A DNA stretch of 64,000 bases from an uncultured Craurococcus sp. Its GTDB lineage: Bacteria > Pseudomonadota > Alphaproteobacteria > Acetobacterales > Acetobacteraceae. The DNA is taken from contig CADCTD010000007.1 of assembly GCA_902805545.1 (NCBI GenBank), positions 17,021 to 81,020 on the forward strand. Direction: 5' to 3'. How positions within the stretch are numbered: the stretch's first letter is position 1; every line of letters begins with the position of its first letter. The notes under the pieces were generated by a model, which saw nothing but the letters and a program-made list of their open reading frames with translations, had not been told where the DNA came from and did no database searches. The translations under genes and the position numbers were made by a program. Of the stretch, positions 36,712 to 45,366 are shown piece by piece.

Positions 36712-38856
36712 CTAGTTCGGCTCCTGCAGGAGGCGGAGGGTCACCCTCCCCTCCCCTTCCGTCACCTCGGCGGCGATCTGCCGGGCGAGCGCCTTCACCA
36801 CCGTCTGGCCCAGCCCTGGCTTGCCGCCGCAGCCCACGCTGCCGCCATGGCCTTCGACCTCGGCCAGGATGGCGTCACCGTCGAGCCGGGCGGAGAGCTG
36901 CACCGGGCCGCCATGCCGCAGCGCCTGGGTCACCAGCTCCGACAGGATGAGGGCGAGCGGGATGGCGCGCTCCGCATCGAGGGTCAGCGCCTCAGGCGCC
37001 GCCGTGCGGATATCCGCGGCCGGGTGATGCACCGCCGCGCCGGCCGCCAGCTCGCGCAGCATGTCGGAGAGGCGGATGTTGCGGAAATCCGGGCTTTGCT
37101 GCAGGGCGCGATGCGCCTCGGCCACGGCCTGGACGCGGGCGGTCGCGGCCTCCAGCGCCTCGCGCGCCGCCGGCTCCTCCACCCGCCCGGCCTGGAGGCG
37201 CAGCAGGGCGGCGACGAGTTGCAGGCTGTTCTTGATACGGTGGTCGGCCTCGCGCGCCAGCTGCTCGCGGGCGGCGAGCGCCTCGCGCAGCCGGTCCTCG
37301 GCGATGTGGCGCTCCTCGGTATCGGTGCAGGTGCCGACCCAATGGCGGACCAGGCCCGCGGCGTTGCAGACCGGGGCGGCCTTGACCCGGTGCCAGCGAT
37401 AGCGGCCCTCGCGGTCGCGCAGCCTGGCGTCCACGTCGTAGTCCCGGCCCTCGCTGCGTGCCGTGGCCCAGGCGGCGGCGAGGCCCGCGCGGTCCTCCGG
37501 ATGCACCAGATCGGCCCAGCCGCCGCCGCGGAGCCGGTCGAGGTCGAGGCCGGTCAGCTCCCTCCAGCGGGAGTTGACGTAGTCCGGCTCGCCATTCGCA
37601 TCGGTCTGCCAGACGAGATGCGGCATCGCCTCGGCCAGGGTGCGGAAGCGCGCCTCGCTGTCGCGCAGCGCCCGCTCGGTCCGCTTGCGCGCGTCGATGT
37701 CGGTGTTGACGCCGAGCCATTCGACGATGCGGCCGGCGGCGTCGCGCAACGGCGCGGCGCGGGCCGCGGTCCAGCGCCAGCGGCCTTGCGGAGCGCGCAG
37801 GCGGTACTCCACCTCGTAGCTGCCGCCGGTGGCGACGGCCTCCATCCAGCGCTCCTGCACCCGGCCGCGATCCTCGGGATGCAGCGCCTGCAGCCAGCCC
37901 CAGCCGGCGGATTGCGCCGGCGTCTGGCCGGTGAGCGGTGCCCAGCCGCCCATGCTGACGATCGTGCCATCCGCCGCCGCGGTCCAGACCGCGAGCGCCC
38001 CGGCCTCGACCAGGGCGCGGTAGCGGGCATCGAGGGCGATGCCGGTCTCCGGCGGATCGGTCCAGGCGAGGATGCCGCCGGCGATGCGGCCGGCAGGGTC
38101 GCGCACCAGGGCTGCGCTGCATTGCAGGCTGCGCTCGGCGCCATCCCAGGCGCGCAGGACCCAAGGCTCGCGGGCGACCGCCTCGCCCTCGGCCAGGGCG
38201 CGGGCAAGAGGCAGCTCCGCCGGCCCGGCAGGCGGATGGCCATCGGGGCGAAGGATCGTCCAGCCCATCGCCGAGGCGCCGCCGGCCAGCAGCTCCGCCG
38301 CCTCCCGGCCGGAGGAGACGAGGCCATGGCGGCTGAGGCGGCGCACCTCCCCCTCCGCCCCGGCGATGGCGAGGCCGAGCGGCGCATGCTCCAGAACCGC
38401 ATCGAGCACGGCGGCGGCGGCCTCGGCCTTGCGCAGCCGGCCGCGCAGCGCGGTCACGTCGCGGAGCTGGACGAGGACGCCGGTGATGATGCCGTCGCGG
38501 GCGCGGATTGCCGAAGCCTCGACATCCCAGAGCCGGTCCGTGCCGCCGAAGGGCAGCGCCTTGCCCTCGGCGCGACAGGGCTGGCCGGTGGTGCGCACCA
38601 GGTCGAGCGGCGCGAGGTGCCCGCCCGTGGCCAGGGCGGGGAAGAGCTCGGCGGCCGGGCGGCATTCCAGCTCGGCACGGTCCTGGCCGCAGGCGGCGGC
38701 GAAGGCCGGGTTGGCATAGAGCAGGCGATGAGTCGGGCCAGCGACCACGGCAACCGGATGCGGCGCAAGCTCGGCGAAGCTGCGGATCGCATCGATATCG
38801 GGTGCCGCTCCTCTGCCTTCCTCTGGCACACTGCGCTCCTCAGGCCCAAGGCCCAT
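36712..38856 (-). CDS. multi-PAS sensor histidine kinase (HisKA_2 type) with degenerate ATPase motifs
   Basis: A 714-residue protein with no membrane segments: four PAS-type modules in tandem, two of them followed by PAC motifs (RWRWTAARAAPLRDAAGRI, YRWHRVKAAPVCNAAGLV), then a HisKA_2 dimerisation domain with phospho-acceptor EADHRIKNSLQLVAALLRLQ near residue 540. The ATPase part is short. The N-box reads ELVTQALRHG near 640, with Gln where the family has Asn. The place of the DxGxG motif reads EVEGHGGSVG, and only the later GLGQTVVKALARQ is normal. It may be inactive or altered. No response regulator lies beside it. Divergent from nothing; metH follows on the same strand. Confidence 0.85.
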   Translation of the reverse strand: MGLGPEERSVPEEGRGAAPDIDAIRSFAELAPHPVAVVAGPTHRLLYANPAFAAACGQDRAELECRPAAELFPALATGGHLAPLDLVRTTGQPCRAEGKALPFGGTDRLWDVEASAIRARDGIITGVLVQLRDVTALRGRLRKAEAAAAVLDAVLEHAPLGLAIAGAEGEVRRLSRHGLVSSGREAAELLAGGASAMGWTILRPDGHPPAGPAELPLARALAEGEAVAREPWVLRAWDGAERSLQCSAALVRDPAGRIAGGILAWTDPPETGIALDARYRALVEAGALAVWTAAADGTIVSMGGWAPLTGQTPAQSAGWGWLQALHPEDRGRVQERWMEAVATGGSYEVEYRLRAPQGRWRWTAARAAPLRDAAGRIVEWLGVNTDIDARKRTERALRDSEARFRTLAEAMPHLVWQTDANGEPDYVNSRWRELTGLDLDRLRGGGWADLVHPEDRAGLAAAWATARSEGRDYDVDARLRDREGRYRWHRVKAAPVCNAAGLVRHWVGTCTDTEERHIAEDRLREALAAREQLAREADHRIKNSLQLVAALLRLQAGRVEEPAAREALEAATARVQAVAEAHRALQQSPDFRNIRLSDMLRELAAGAAVHHPAADIRTAAPEALTLDAERAIPLALILSELVTQALRHGGPVQLSARLDGDAILAEVEGHGGSVGCGGKPGLGQTVVKALARQIAAEVTEGEGRVTLRLLQEPN

Positions 38857-38960
38857 CGCTGGCGCATCCTAGGCCCTGCGCCGGTAGGGCGCGATGCCTA
38901 TGCCGGCGCATCGGATCAAAGCCACGGGAGCCCAAGCCGGGCGAGGGAACTGCCCGACGA

Positions 38961-41900
38961 CTACACCGAGAAGTATTTCGCGCGCGGGTGGTGCAGCACG
39001 ATCGCGCTGGTCGATTGCTCCGGATGAAGCTGCCACTCATCGCTGATCGAAACGCCGATGCGCTCCGCCCCGAGCAGCGTCAGCAAGGGCGCCTGGTCCT
39101 CGAGCCGCGGGCAGGCGGGATAGCCGAAGGAGTAGCGTCCGCCGCGGTAGCCCTGCTGCAACATTTTGTCCATGTCGCGGTCGTCGTCGCCGGCGAAGCC
39201 CCATTCGGCGCGGATGCGCTTGTGTACGTATTCCGCCATGGCCTCCGCCATCTCGACGCTGAGGCCGTGCAGGTAGAGGTAGTCCTGATAGCGGTTGTCC
39301 TCGAACCAGACGCGCGCCACGTCGCTCGCCTTCTGCCCGACGGTGACGACCTGCAGGCCGATGACGTCGCGCCGCTCAGGCCCGTCGCCGATGTCGCGGA
39401 TGAAATCGGCGATGCATTCGCCGTCCTGCTTGGGCTGGCGCGGCAGGGTGAAGCGGCAGGCCTCCGTCACGCCATCCTCCTCGAAGAGGATGAGGTCATT
39501 GCCGGCGCCGGCGCATTTCCAGTAGCCGTAGATCGCCTGTGGCCGGAGGATCTCCTCCGCCTCGGTCAGGGCCAGCATGCGCTTGAGGACGGGGCGCAGC
39601 TCCTGCTTCGCCCAGCCGAGGAAGTCGTCGAGCGAGCGGCCCTGCTTCCGGAAGCCCCACTGGAATTGGTAGAGGCTGCGCTCGTTGATGAAGGGGATGA
39701 TGGCCTTGGGCGCCGCCTCGATGACGCGGGCGCCCCAGAAGGGCGGCGCCGGCACCGGCTCCTCCGCGGTCAGGCGGCGGCGGCGCGCCTCGGCATAGGC
39801 GACATCGACCGGGGCGAAGCCACGCGGGTCGGCGGTGCCGAGGGTGCGGGCCTCGTTGCGGGGCTTGCCGCGGCGCTTCGACTGGATGGCGGCGAGGTAG
39901 TCGTCGAAGCCGTTGCCCGTCACCTTGTCCATGAGGTGAAGGCCGTCGAAGGCATCCCGCGCATAGGCGACGCGGCCGGTCGGCTCGCCATTGGCATAGG
40001 CGCGGACGCAGTCGTCCTCGACATAGTTCCGTGTCAGCGCGGCGCCGCCGAGCAGCACCGGCACGTCGAGGCCGATGCGGCTCATCTCCTCGAGATTCTC
40101 GCGCATGACGACGGTCGACTTCACCAGCAGGCCGCTCATGCCGATGGCATGCGCCCGGTGCTCGCGAACGGCGGCGACCATGTCGGCCAGCGGCACCTTG
40201 ATGCCGAGATTGACCACGCGATAGCCGTTGTTGGTCAGGATGATGTCGACCAGGTTCTTGCCGATGTCATGCACATCGCCCTTCACCGTCGCGAGGACGA
40301 TGGTGCCCTTCTCCTGGCCCTCGATCTTCTCCATGAAGGGCTCGAGATAGGCGACGGCGGCCTTCATCGTCTCCGCGCTCTGCAGCACGAAGGGCAGCTG
40401 CATCTTGCCGGCGCCGAAGAGCTCGCCCACCACCTTCATGCCGTCGAGCAGCACCTCGTTGATGATGTCGAGCGGCTTCAGCCCCTGGTCGAGGGCGGCT
40501 TGCAGCTCCTCGTTCAGCCCCTTGCGGTCGCCGTCGACGATGCGGTCCTTGAGGCGGCCCTCGACCGTCTCGGCCCGCACCTTCTTGACGTTGTCCGCCG
40601 CCTTCCGGCCGGAGAAGATCTCGAGGAGCTTCTGCAGCGGGTCGTAGCCCTCCCGCCTGCGGTCGAAGATCAGGTCCTCGGCGACCTCCACCTCCTCCGG
40701 CGGGATGAGGTGCAGCGGCTTGATCTTTGACACATGGACGATGGCGCCGGTCATGCCGGCCTTCACCGCATGGTCGAGGAAGACGCTGTTCAGCACATGC
40801 CGCGCGGCCGGGTTGAGGCCGAAGCTGATGTTGGACAGGCCGAGGATGATCTGGATGTCAGGGAACTCGTCCCTGATCATCCGGATGCCCTCCAGCGTCC
40901 ACTGGCCGAGCTTGCGGTCATCCTCGTTGCCGGTGGCGACGGTGAAGGTCAGCGGGTCGATCAGCAGGTCGGACTGCGGCAGCCCATGCCTGTTGCAGGC
41001 GAAGTCGACCAGGCGGCGCGCGATGCGGAGCTTGTCCTCCGCCGTCTTCGCCATGCCGACCTCGTCGATGGTGAGCGCGATGACGGCGGCGCCGAATTTC
41101 TTGGCGAGCACCAGGCGGTCCTGCGCCGCGCCCTCGCCATCCTCGAAATTGATAGAGTTGATGATCGGCTTGCCGCCGTGCAGCTTCAGCGCCGCCTCGA
41201 TCACCGGCGTCTCGGTAGAGTCGATCACCAGGGGCGCGTTGACCGAGGAGGTGAAGCGGGTGACGACCTGATTCATCTCCGCCATCTCGTCGCGGCCGAC
41301 GAAGGCGGTGCAGATATCGAGGCTGTTGGACCCCTCGCCCACCTGCTCGCGGCCCATGGCGACGCAGCCATCCCAGTCATGCGCCGCCTGGCGCTCCCGC
41401 CAGGCCTTGGAGCCATTGGCGTTGCAGCGCTCGCCGATGGAGAAATAGGCATTCTCCTGCCGCAGCGAGACCGCGCCGTAGAGCGAGGCGACCGAGGGCA
41501 CCCAGTGGTACTTGCGGGCGACCGGTGCCGGGCGCCAGGCATCGTGCCTGCGCAGCATGGCGTCGAGGGCCGCGATATGCGGGGTCGAGGTGCCGCAGCA
41601 GCCGCCGATCAGGTTCACCCCGTCCTCGCGGACGAAGCGCTCCATCCAGCTCGCCATCTCATCCGGCTGCAGGGGGTAGTGGGTCCTGCCGTCGACCAGC
41701 TCGGGCAGGCCGGCATTGGGCTGGACGCTGATCAGGCCAGGCCAGTTCTGGCTGAGCCAGCGGACATGCTCGGCCATCTCCTGAGGGCCGGTCGCGCAGT
41801 TGAGGCCCATCAGCGGCACGTCGAGCGCATGGGTGACGGTCGCCGCGGCGGCGATGTCGGGGCCGACCAGCAGCGTCCCCGTCGTCTCCACCGTCGCCTG

Positions 41901-42467
41901 GACGAAGACGGGGATCTCGACGCCGGCCTCGCGGATCGCGGCCTTCGCCGCGTTCACCGCGGCCTTGATGTAGAGCGTGTCCTGGTTGGTCTCGGTCAGC
42001 AGCGCATCGACGCCGCCGGCGATGAGGCCGCGGCACTGGTCGATGAGCGCCGCCTCCAGCCGGTCGTATTCGATATGGCCGAGCGAGGGCAGCTTGGTGC
42101 CCGGGCCGATATCGCCGATCACCCAGCGGTCCCGCCGGTCGGCGAAGGTCTCGGCCGCCTCGCGCGCCAGCTCGCCGGCCAGCTTGTTGATCTCGAAGGC
42201 GCGCTCGGTCAGCTCGAACTCGCCGAGGGTGATGGGCGAGCCACCGAAGCTGTTGGTCAGCACCATGTCGGCGCCGGCCTCGTAATAGCCGCGATGGATC
42301 TCGCGCACGAGGTCGGGGCGGGAGAGGTTCAGCACCTCGGTGCAGTTCTCCTTGCCCCAGTAATCCTTGTCGACATCGAGGGTGAGCGCCTGCACGCGGC
42401 TGCCCATGCCGCCGTCGCAGAGCAGCACGCGGTCGCGGAGCGCCTGGAGCAGGTGGGGACGGGGCAT
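38961..42467 (-). CDS. metH: cobalamin-dependent methionine synthase
   Basis: A 1168-residue four-module enzyme transferring methyl from methyl-tetrahydrofolate to homocysteine. Module 1 (to ~320) binds homocysteine, with zinc cysteines in GLNCATGP and GGCCGTSTPH. Module 2 binds folate (YFSIGERCNANGSKAW). Module 3 has the cap helices and cobalamin-binding GDVHDIGKNLVDIIL with the lower-ligand histidine near residue 730. Module 4 is the reactivation domain binding SAM (RGGRYSFGYPACPRLEDQ). All modules are present and uninterrupted. It starts nine bases after the ArsR-methyltransferase gene, so it should be in that regulator's operon. metF is absent here. Confidence 0.97.
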   Translation of the reverse strand: MPRPHLLQALRDRVLLCDGGMGSRVQALTLDVDKDYWGKENCTEVLNLSRPDLVREIHRGYYEAGADMVLTNSFGGSPITLGEFELTERAFEINKLAGELAREAAETFADRRDRWVIGDIGPGTKLPSLGHIEYDRLEAALIDQCRGLIAGGVDALLTETNQDTLYIKAAVNAAKAAIREAGVEIPVFVQATVETTGTLLVGPDIAAAATVTHALDVPLMGLNCATGPQEMAEHVRWLSQNWPGLISVQPNAGLPELVDGRTHYPLQPDEMASWMERFVREDGVNLIGGCCGTSTPHIAALDAMLRRHDAWRPAPVARKYHWVPSVASLYGAVSLRQENAYFSIGERCNANGSKAWRERQAAHDWDGCVAMGREQVGEGSNSLDICTAFVGRDEMAEMNQVVTRFTSSVNAPLVIDSTETPVIEAALKLHGGKPIINSINFEDGEGAAQDRLVLAKKFGAAVIALTIDEVGMAKTAEDKLRIARRLVDFACNRHGLPQSDLLIDPLTFTVATGNEDDRKLGQWTLEGIRMIRDEFPDIQIILGLSNISFGLNPAARHVLNSVFLDHAVKAGMTGAIVHVSKIKPLHLIPPEEVEVAEDLIFDRRREGYDPLQKLLEIFSGRKAADNVKKVRAETVEGRLKDRIVDGDRKGLNEELQAALDQGLKPLDIINEVLLDGMKVVGELFGAGKMQLPFVLQSAETMKAAVAYLEPFMEKIEGQEKGTIVLATVKGDVHDIGKNLVDIILTNNGYRVVNLGIKVPLADMVAAVREHRAHAIGMSGLLVKSTVVMRENLEEMSRIGLDVPVLLGGAALTRNYVEDDCVRAYANGEPTGRVAYARDAFDGLHLMDKVTGNGFDDYLAAIQSKRRGKPRNEARTLGTADPRGFAPVDVAYAEARRRRLTAEEPVPAPPFWGARVIEAAPKAIIPFINERSLYQFQWGFRKQGRSLDDFLGWAKQELRPVLKRMLALTEAEEILRPQAIYGYWKCAGAGNDLILFEEDGVTEACRFTLPRQPKQDGECIADFIRDIGDGPERRDVIGLQVVTVGQKASDVARVWFEDNRYQDYLYLHGLSVEMAEAMAEYVHKRIRAEWGFAGDDDRDMDKMLQQGYRGGRYSFGYPACPRLEDQAPLLTLLGAERIGVSISDEWQLHPEQSTSAIVLHHPRAKYFSV

Positions 42468-42476
42468 CGGTGATTC

Positions 42477-43427
42477 CTAGAAGGAGAGGGCCGGCAGGGC
42501 GGCGACGGGCACGGCGAGGCGGCGGGCCGGCCAGAGGCGGACGGCGAGCGGGCCGGGGATGGTGACGGGCGGCAGCGGGGCGCAGCCGGCGGGGCCGAGC
42601 CAGCCGGCAAGCAGGGCATCGTCGAAGCCGGGCCAGCGATGGGCGTGGCGGTCGAGCAGCTCCGCCCGGTCGTGCGGGGCGAGGTCGAGGATCACCAGCA
42701 GCCCGTCCGGGCGCAGCACGCGGGCGGCCTCGGCCAGCGCGGCGGCGGGGTCCTCGGCATAATGCAGGACCATCTGCATGGTTGCCAGGTCGAAGCCGGC
42801 ATCGGGCAGCGGCAGGCGGTACATGTCGGCCTGGCGCACGGCGCAATGGGCGCCGAGGCCGCGCTCGGCGAGGCGGGCGCGGGCCAGGGCCAGCATGTCC
42901 CGGCTGGCATCGATGCCAAGGGCAGCGCCCGCGCGCGGGGCCAGCAGCTCCAGCAGCCGGCCGGTGCCGGTGCCGATATCGAGGATGCGGCCGATGCGCT
43001 CGGGCAGGGCGGCGAGCAGCGCGGCCTCGATCGCCTCCGCCGGCAGGCCGAGGGCGCGCATCTCGTCCCAGTCGGCGCCATGGCGGCGGAAGGCGTCGGA
43101 GGCGATGCGGGCGCGCTCGGCGGCAAGGCGGGCGGCCTGGCGCCGGTCGGCGGCGAGCAGCGGGTCCTCCTCCGGCAGCCGGGCGAGGAGCTGGTGGACG
43201 ATGCCGGCGCCGCCGGGGACCTGGAAATAGGCGTTGGCGCCCTCCGGCAGACGCTCCAGCAACCCGGCCTCGACCAGCAGCTTGAGGTGGCGGGACAGGC
43301 GCGGCTGGGACTGGCCGAGCACGGCGCAGAGATCGGAGACGCAGAAGGCCCCGCGGGCGCAAAGCGCCAGCAGCCGCAGGCGGGTCGGCTCGGCAGCGGC
43401 GCGCAGCTGGGCCAGAAGCTCATCCAT
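42477..43427 (-). CDS. ArsR-family regulator fused to a SAM-methyltransferase-like domain (SahR/SamR-like)
   Basis: A 316-residue two-domain protein. Residues 1-95 are an ArsR winged helix with EPTRLRLLALCARGAFCVSDLCAVLGQSQ split by loops and recognition-helix-like QPRLSRHLKLLVEAGLLE. Residues ~145-300 are a methyltransferase fold with RILDIGTGTGRLLELLAPR, DASRDMLALARARLAE and MQMVLHYAEDPAAALAEAARVL. Proteins of this build beside metH are known in Proteobacteria as sensors of S-adenosylhomocysteine or SAM controlling methionine genes. The ATG at 43427 is preferred over GTG 43442, which would lie inside the operator-like palindrome. It probably controls itself and metH. Confidence 0.88.
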   Translation of the reverse strand: MDELLAQLRAAAEPTRLRLLALCARGAFCVSDLCAVLGQSQPRLSRHLKLLVEAGLLERLPEGANAYFQVPGGAGIVHQLLARLPEEDPLLAADRRQAARLAAERARIASDAFRRHGADWDEMRALGLPAEAIEAALLAALPERIGRILDIGTGTGRLLELLAPRAGAALGIDASRDMLALARARLAERGLGAHCAVRQADMYRLPLPDAGFDLATMQMVLHYAEDPAAALAEAARVLRPDGLLVILDLAPHDRAELLDRHAHRWPGFDDALLAGWLGPAGCAPLPPVTIPGPLAVRLWPARRLAVPVAALPALSF

Positions 43428-43441
43428 GGCGCTGGATATCA

Positions 43442-43459
43442 CATAAAGATATCCTTATG
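43442..43459. promoter_or_regulatory. 18-bp palindromic operator for the ArsR-methyltransferase regulator
   Basis: CATAAAGATATCCTTATG is a near-perfect inverted repeat: 16 of 18 positions match its reverse complement. It lies in an AT-rich island in 70% GC DNA, 14 bases before the regulator-metH start and 23 before the divergent small gene. Size, symmetry and position fit an ArsR-family operator; I recall SAH/SAM-responsive regulators recognising very similar ATAAAGATATC-type sites, but could not check this. Confidence 0.75.
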
Positions 43460-43482
43460 TCTAGTGGCTGAAGGAGGCTGCC

Positions 43483-43845
43483 ATGGCCTGGACGCTCGAT
43501 GCGCGCATCCCCCTGGTGCTGGTGGAGGACGAGGCGGGGCTGCAGGCCGCGCTCGCGGCCGGGCGGCCGGCGGCGGTGCTGGCGGAGGCCCCTACCCCCG
43601 CCCGCCCGGGGGTGGCGCAGGAGGCTTTCGAGGCCGCGGAGGCCCATGCCGCCGCCTGCGCCTGCTGCGCCGGCCGTCCCGCGGCGGCGGCGGCGCTGGA
43701 CCGGCTGTTCCAGGCGCGGGTGCGCGGCCAATGCGCCTGGTTCGAGCAGGTGGTGGCGCTGGTTGGCAGCGCCGCCGGACGGGCGCAGGTGCTGGCGGCC
43801 CTCGGCGGGGATGCGGTGACGGCGGCACGGTTCCGGCGGGGCTGA
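43483..43845 (+). CDS. small cysteine-cluster protein of unknown function
   Basis: A 120-residue soluble protein beginning MAWTLDARIPLVLVEDEAG, with a central AHAAACACCAGRPAAAAALD containing His and a CxCC cluster at about residues 59-66, then LFQARVRGQCAWFEQVVALV with a fourth cysteine. CxCC motifs bind metal in some families, including the CobW/COG0523 GTPases, but no GTPase motif exists here. The ATG has GGAGG six bases upstream. It shares the palindromic operator with the divergent regulator-metH operon, so co-regulation with methionine metabolism is likely. Family not recognised. Confidence 0.7.
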   Translation: MAWTLDARIPLVLVEDEAGLQAALAAGRPAAVLAEAPTPARPGVAQEAFEAAEAHAAACACCAGRPAAAAALDRLFQARVRGQCAWFEQVVALVGSAAGRAQVLAALGGDAVTAARFRRG

Positions 43846-44279
43846 CCTCGGCGGGAGCGGGCTCGGCCCCGCCATCCGCGGACGGAACCGCTCCGGCTGG
43901 TTGCCTGGCCGCATGTCGGGGCCCTCGCGGCCCGCGATGCAGGCTTGAAGACGATCCAGACATCATGCCGCGTGATCCGCTCCCCACCGGTCCCGGTACA
44001 GGCGAGACTGTCGCCGCGATCGCCTGGCAGCATGGGTCGTGCGGCCGGGGCCGATCGCTTTCCCGCCCCGCCCGCGCGACATGACGGCCCCGGCAGGAGC
44101 CGCCGCGCCCGGCACCCTTGGCTTGCGGATGTTGTCGAATCCCGTGACCGGGCCGGATATGATGGAGACGAAGCGAATCGAAGCGGCTAAATTCACGAAT
44201 GCGCAAGCAACATGAGGTTGATGGGCACCGCCCATGATAGTGCGCCGCCTCAAGCCGGCGCCGGGGGGAAGAGGTCGTG
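43846..44279. other. 434-bp gap without a supported gene
   Basis: This stretch lies between the small cysteine-cluster gene and the TRAP-type binding protein. Short frames occur on both strands but none has a plausible start or composition. From about 44130 the GC content drops, consistent with a promoter for the downstream signalling pair, and a 15-bp perfect inverted repeat lies at 44221-44235. No RNA gene was recognised. Confidence 0.6.
44221..44235. promoter_or_regulatory. perfect inverted repeat upstream of the signalling pair
   Basis: ATGGGC, ACC, GCCCAT: six-base arms around three bases, 45 bases before the ATG at 44280. It could be an operator half-site pair or a leader hairpin. Six-base arms arise by chance fairly often in GC-rich DNA, so the evidence is mainly its position. 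Confidence 0.35.
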
Positions 44280-45365
44280 ATGGTTCTGCGCCGACGCATC
44301 CTGACCGGACGAGCATGTCGGCGCGCCGCCTGGATGGTTCTCGCCCTCCTGGCCCTGGCCCGCACCGTGCCGGCCCTGGCCGATGAGGCGCCGATCAGCC
44401 TGAAGATCGTCGGCGGCCTCGGCGGGGTCAGCCAGTACACCCGCTCCGAGATGCCCTTCTGGACCGGGCAGGTGCCGCAGCTCACCCGGGGCCGCGTCCG
44501 GGCGGAGATCGCCCCCTTCGACCGCAGCGGCATCCGCGGGCCGGAGATGCTGCCGCTCATGCGGCTCGGCGTGGTGCCCTTCGGCACGGTGCTGCTCTCC
44601 GTCTCGTCGAGCGACGAGCCGGAGATCAACGCCGTGGACCTGGCGGTGCTGAACCCCGACATCGCCACGCTCCGCCGCACGGTGGGGCTGCTGCGACCGC
44701 GGCTCGAGACCCTGCTGAAGGAGCGCTTCAACGTCGTCCTGCTCGCCGTCTATACCTATCCGGCCCAGGTCGTGTTCTGCCGCCAGCCCTTCTCCGGCCT
44801 CGGCGACCTCAGCGGGCGGCGCGTCCGCGTCTCCTCGGTCGGGCAGAGCGAGCTGTTCGAGGCGCTGGGCGCCACCCCGGTGGTGATCCCCTTCGCGGGC
44901 ATCCCGGCGGCGCTGCGCGACGGCATCGTCGAATGCGCGGTGACCGGCAGCCTCTCGGGCAACACGCTCGGCCTGCCAGGCATCGCCACCTATGTCTCCC
45001 GCCAGGCGATCAGCTGGGGCGTCTCCGTCTTCGCGGCCAATGCCGGCGCCTGGGCGGCCCTGCCGGAGGAGGTGCGGCGCCAGCTGCAGGCCGGCCTCGT
45101 CGACCTGCAGGAGCAGATCTGGCGCGCCGCGGAGCAGGAGACGGAGGAGGGTTTCGCCTGCAATGCCGGCCGGCCGGAATGCGTCAACGGCACGCGTGGC
45201 CAGATGGTGGTGCTGGACGACGAGCCGCGCGACCGCCAGCGCCGCGCCCAGCTGCTGCGCGACGTGATCCTGCCGGGCTGGGTGCGCCGCTGCGGCAGCG
45301 ACTGCGTCGAGACCTGGAACACCACCATGGCCCCGAGCCGGGGCATCCTGGCACGGCCCGAATAG
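44280..45365 (+). CDS. TRAP-type periplasmic substrate-binding protein (DctP-like)
   Basis: A 361-residue exported protein: a signal peptide (AAWMVLALLALARTVPALA) then a DctP-type fold with ISLKIVGGLGGVSQYTR, the family-typical PFSGLGDLSGRRVRVSSVGQSELFEALGA (split across two strands) and VVIPFAGIPAALRDGIVECAVTGSLSG. The C-terminal part adds four cysteines (FACNAGRPECVNG, RRCGSDCVETW) likely to form disulfides. No DctQ/DctM permease genes are nearby. Instead a hybrid histidine kinase starts one base after the stop, so it probably presents a ligand to the kinase's periplasmic domain. The ATG at 44280 is preferred over GTG 44277; GGGGGGAAGAGG precedes. Confidence 0.85.
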   Translation: MVLRRRILTGRACRRAAWMVLALLALARTVPALADEAPISLKIVGGLGGVSQYTRSEMPFWTGQVPQLTRGRVRAEIAPFDRSGIRGPEMLPLMRLGVVPFGTVLLSVSSSDEPEINAVDLAVLNPDIATLRRTVGLLRPRLETLLKERFNVVLLAVYTYPAQVVFCRQPFSGLGDLSGRRVRVSSVGQSELFEALGATPVVIPFAGIPAALRDGIVECAVTGSLSGNTLGLPGIATYVSRQAISWGVSVFAANAGAWAALPEEVRRQLQAGLVDLQEQIWRAAEQETEEGFACNAGRPECVNGTRGQMVVLDDEPRDRQRRAQLLRDVILPGWVRRCGSDCVETWNTTMAPSRGILARPE

Positions 45366-45366
45366 C

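Noticed and set aside
43963..44316. A 117-codon minus-strand frame in the 434-bp gap
   Set aside because: No signal peptide, family motif or ribosome site; it runs into the 5' end of the binding-protein gene on the other strand and falls in the likely promoter region.
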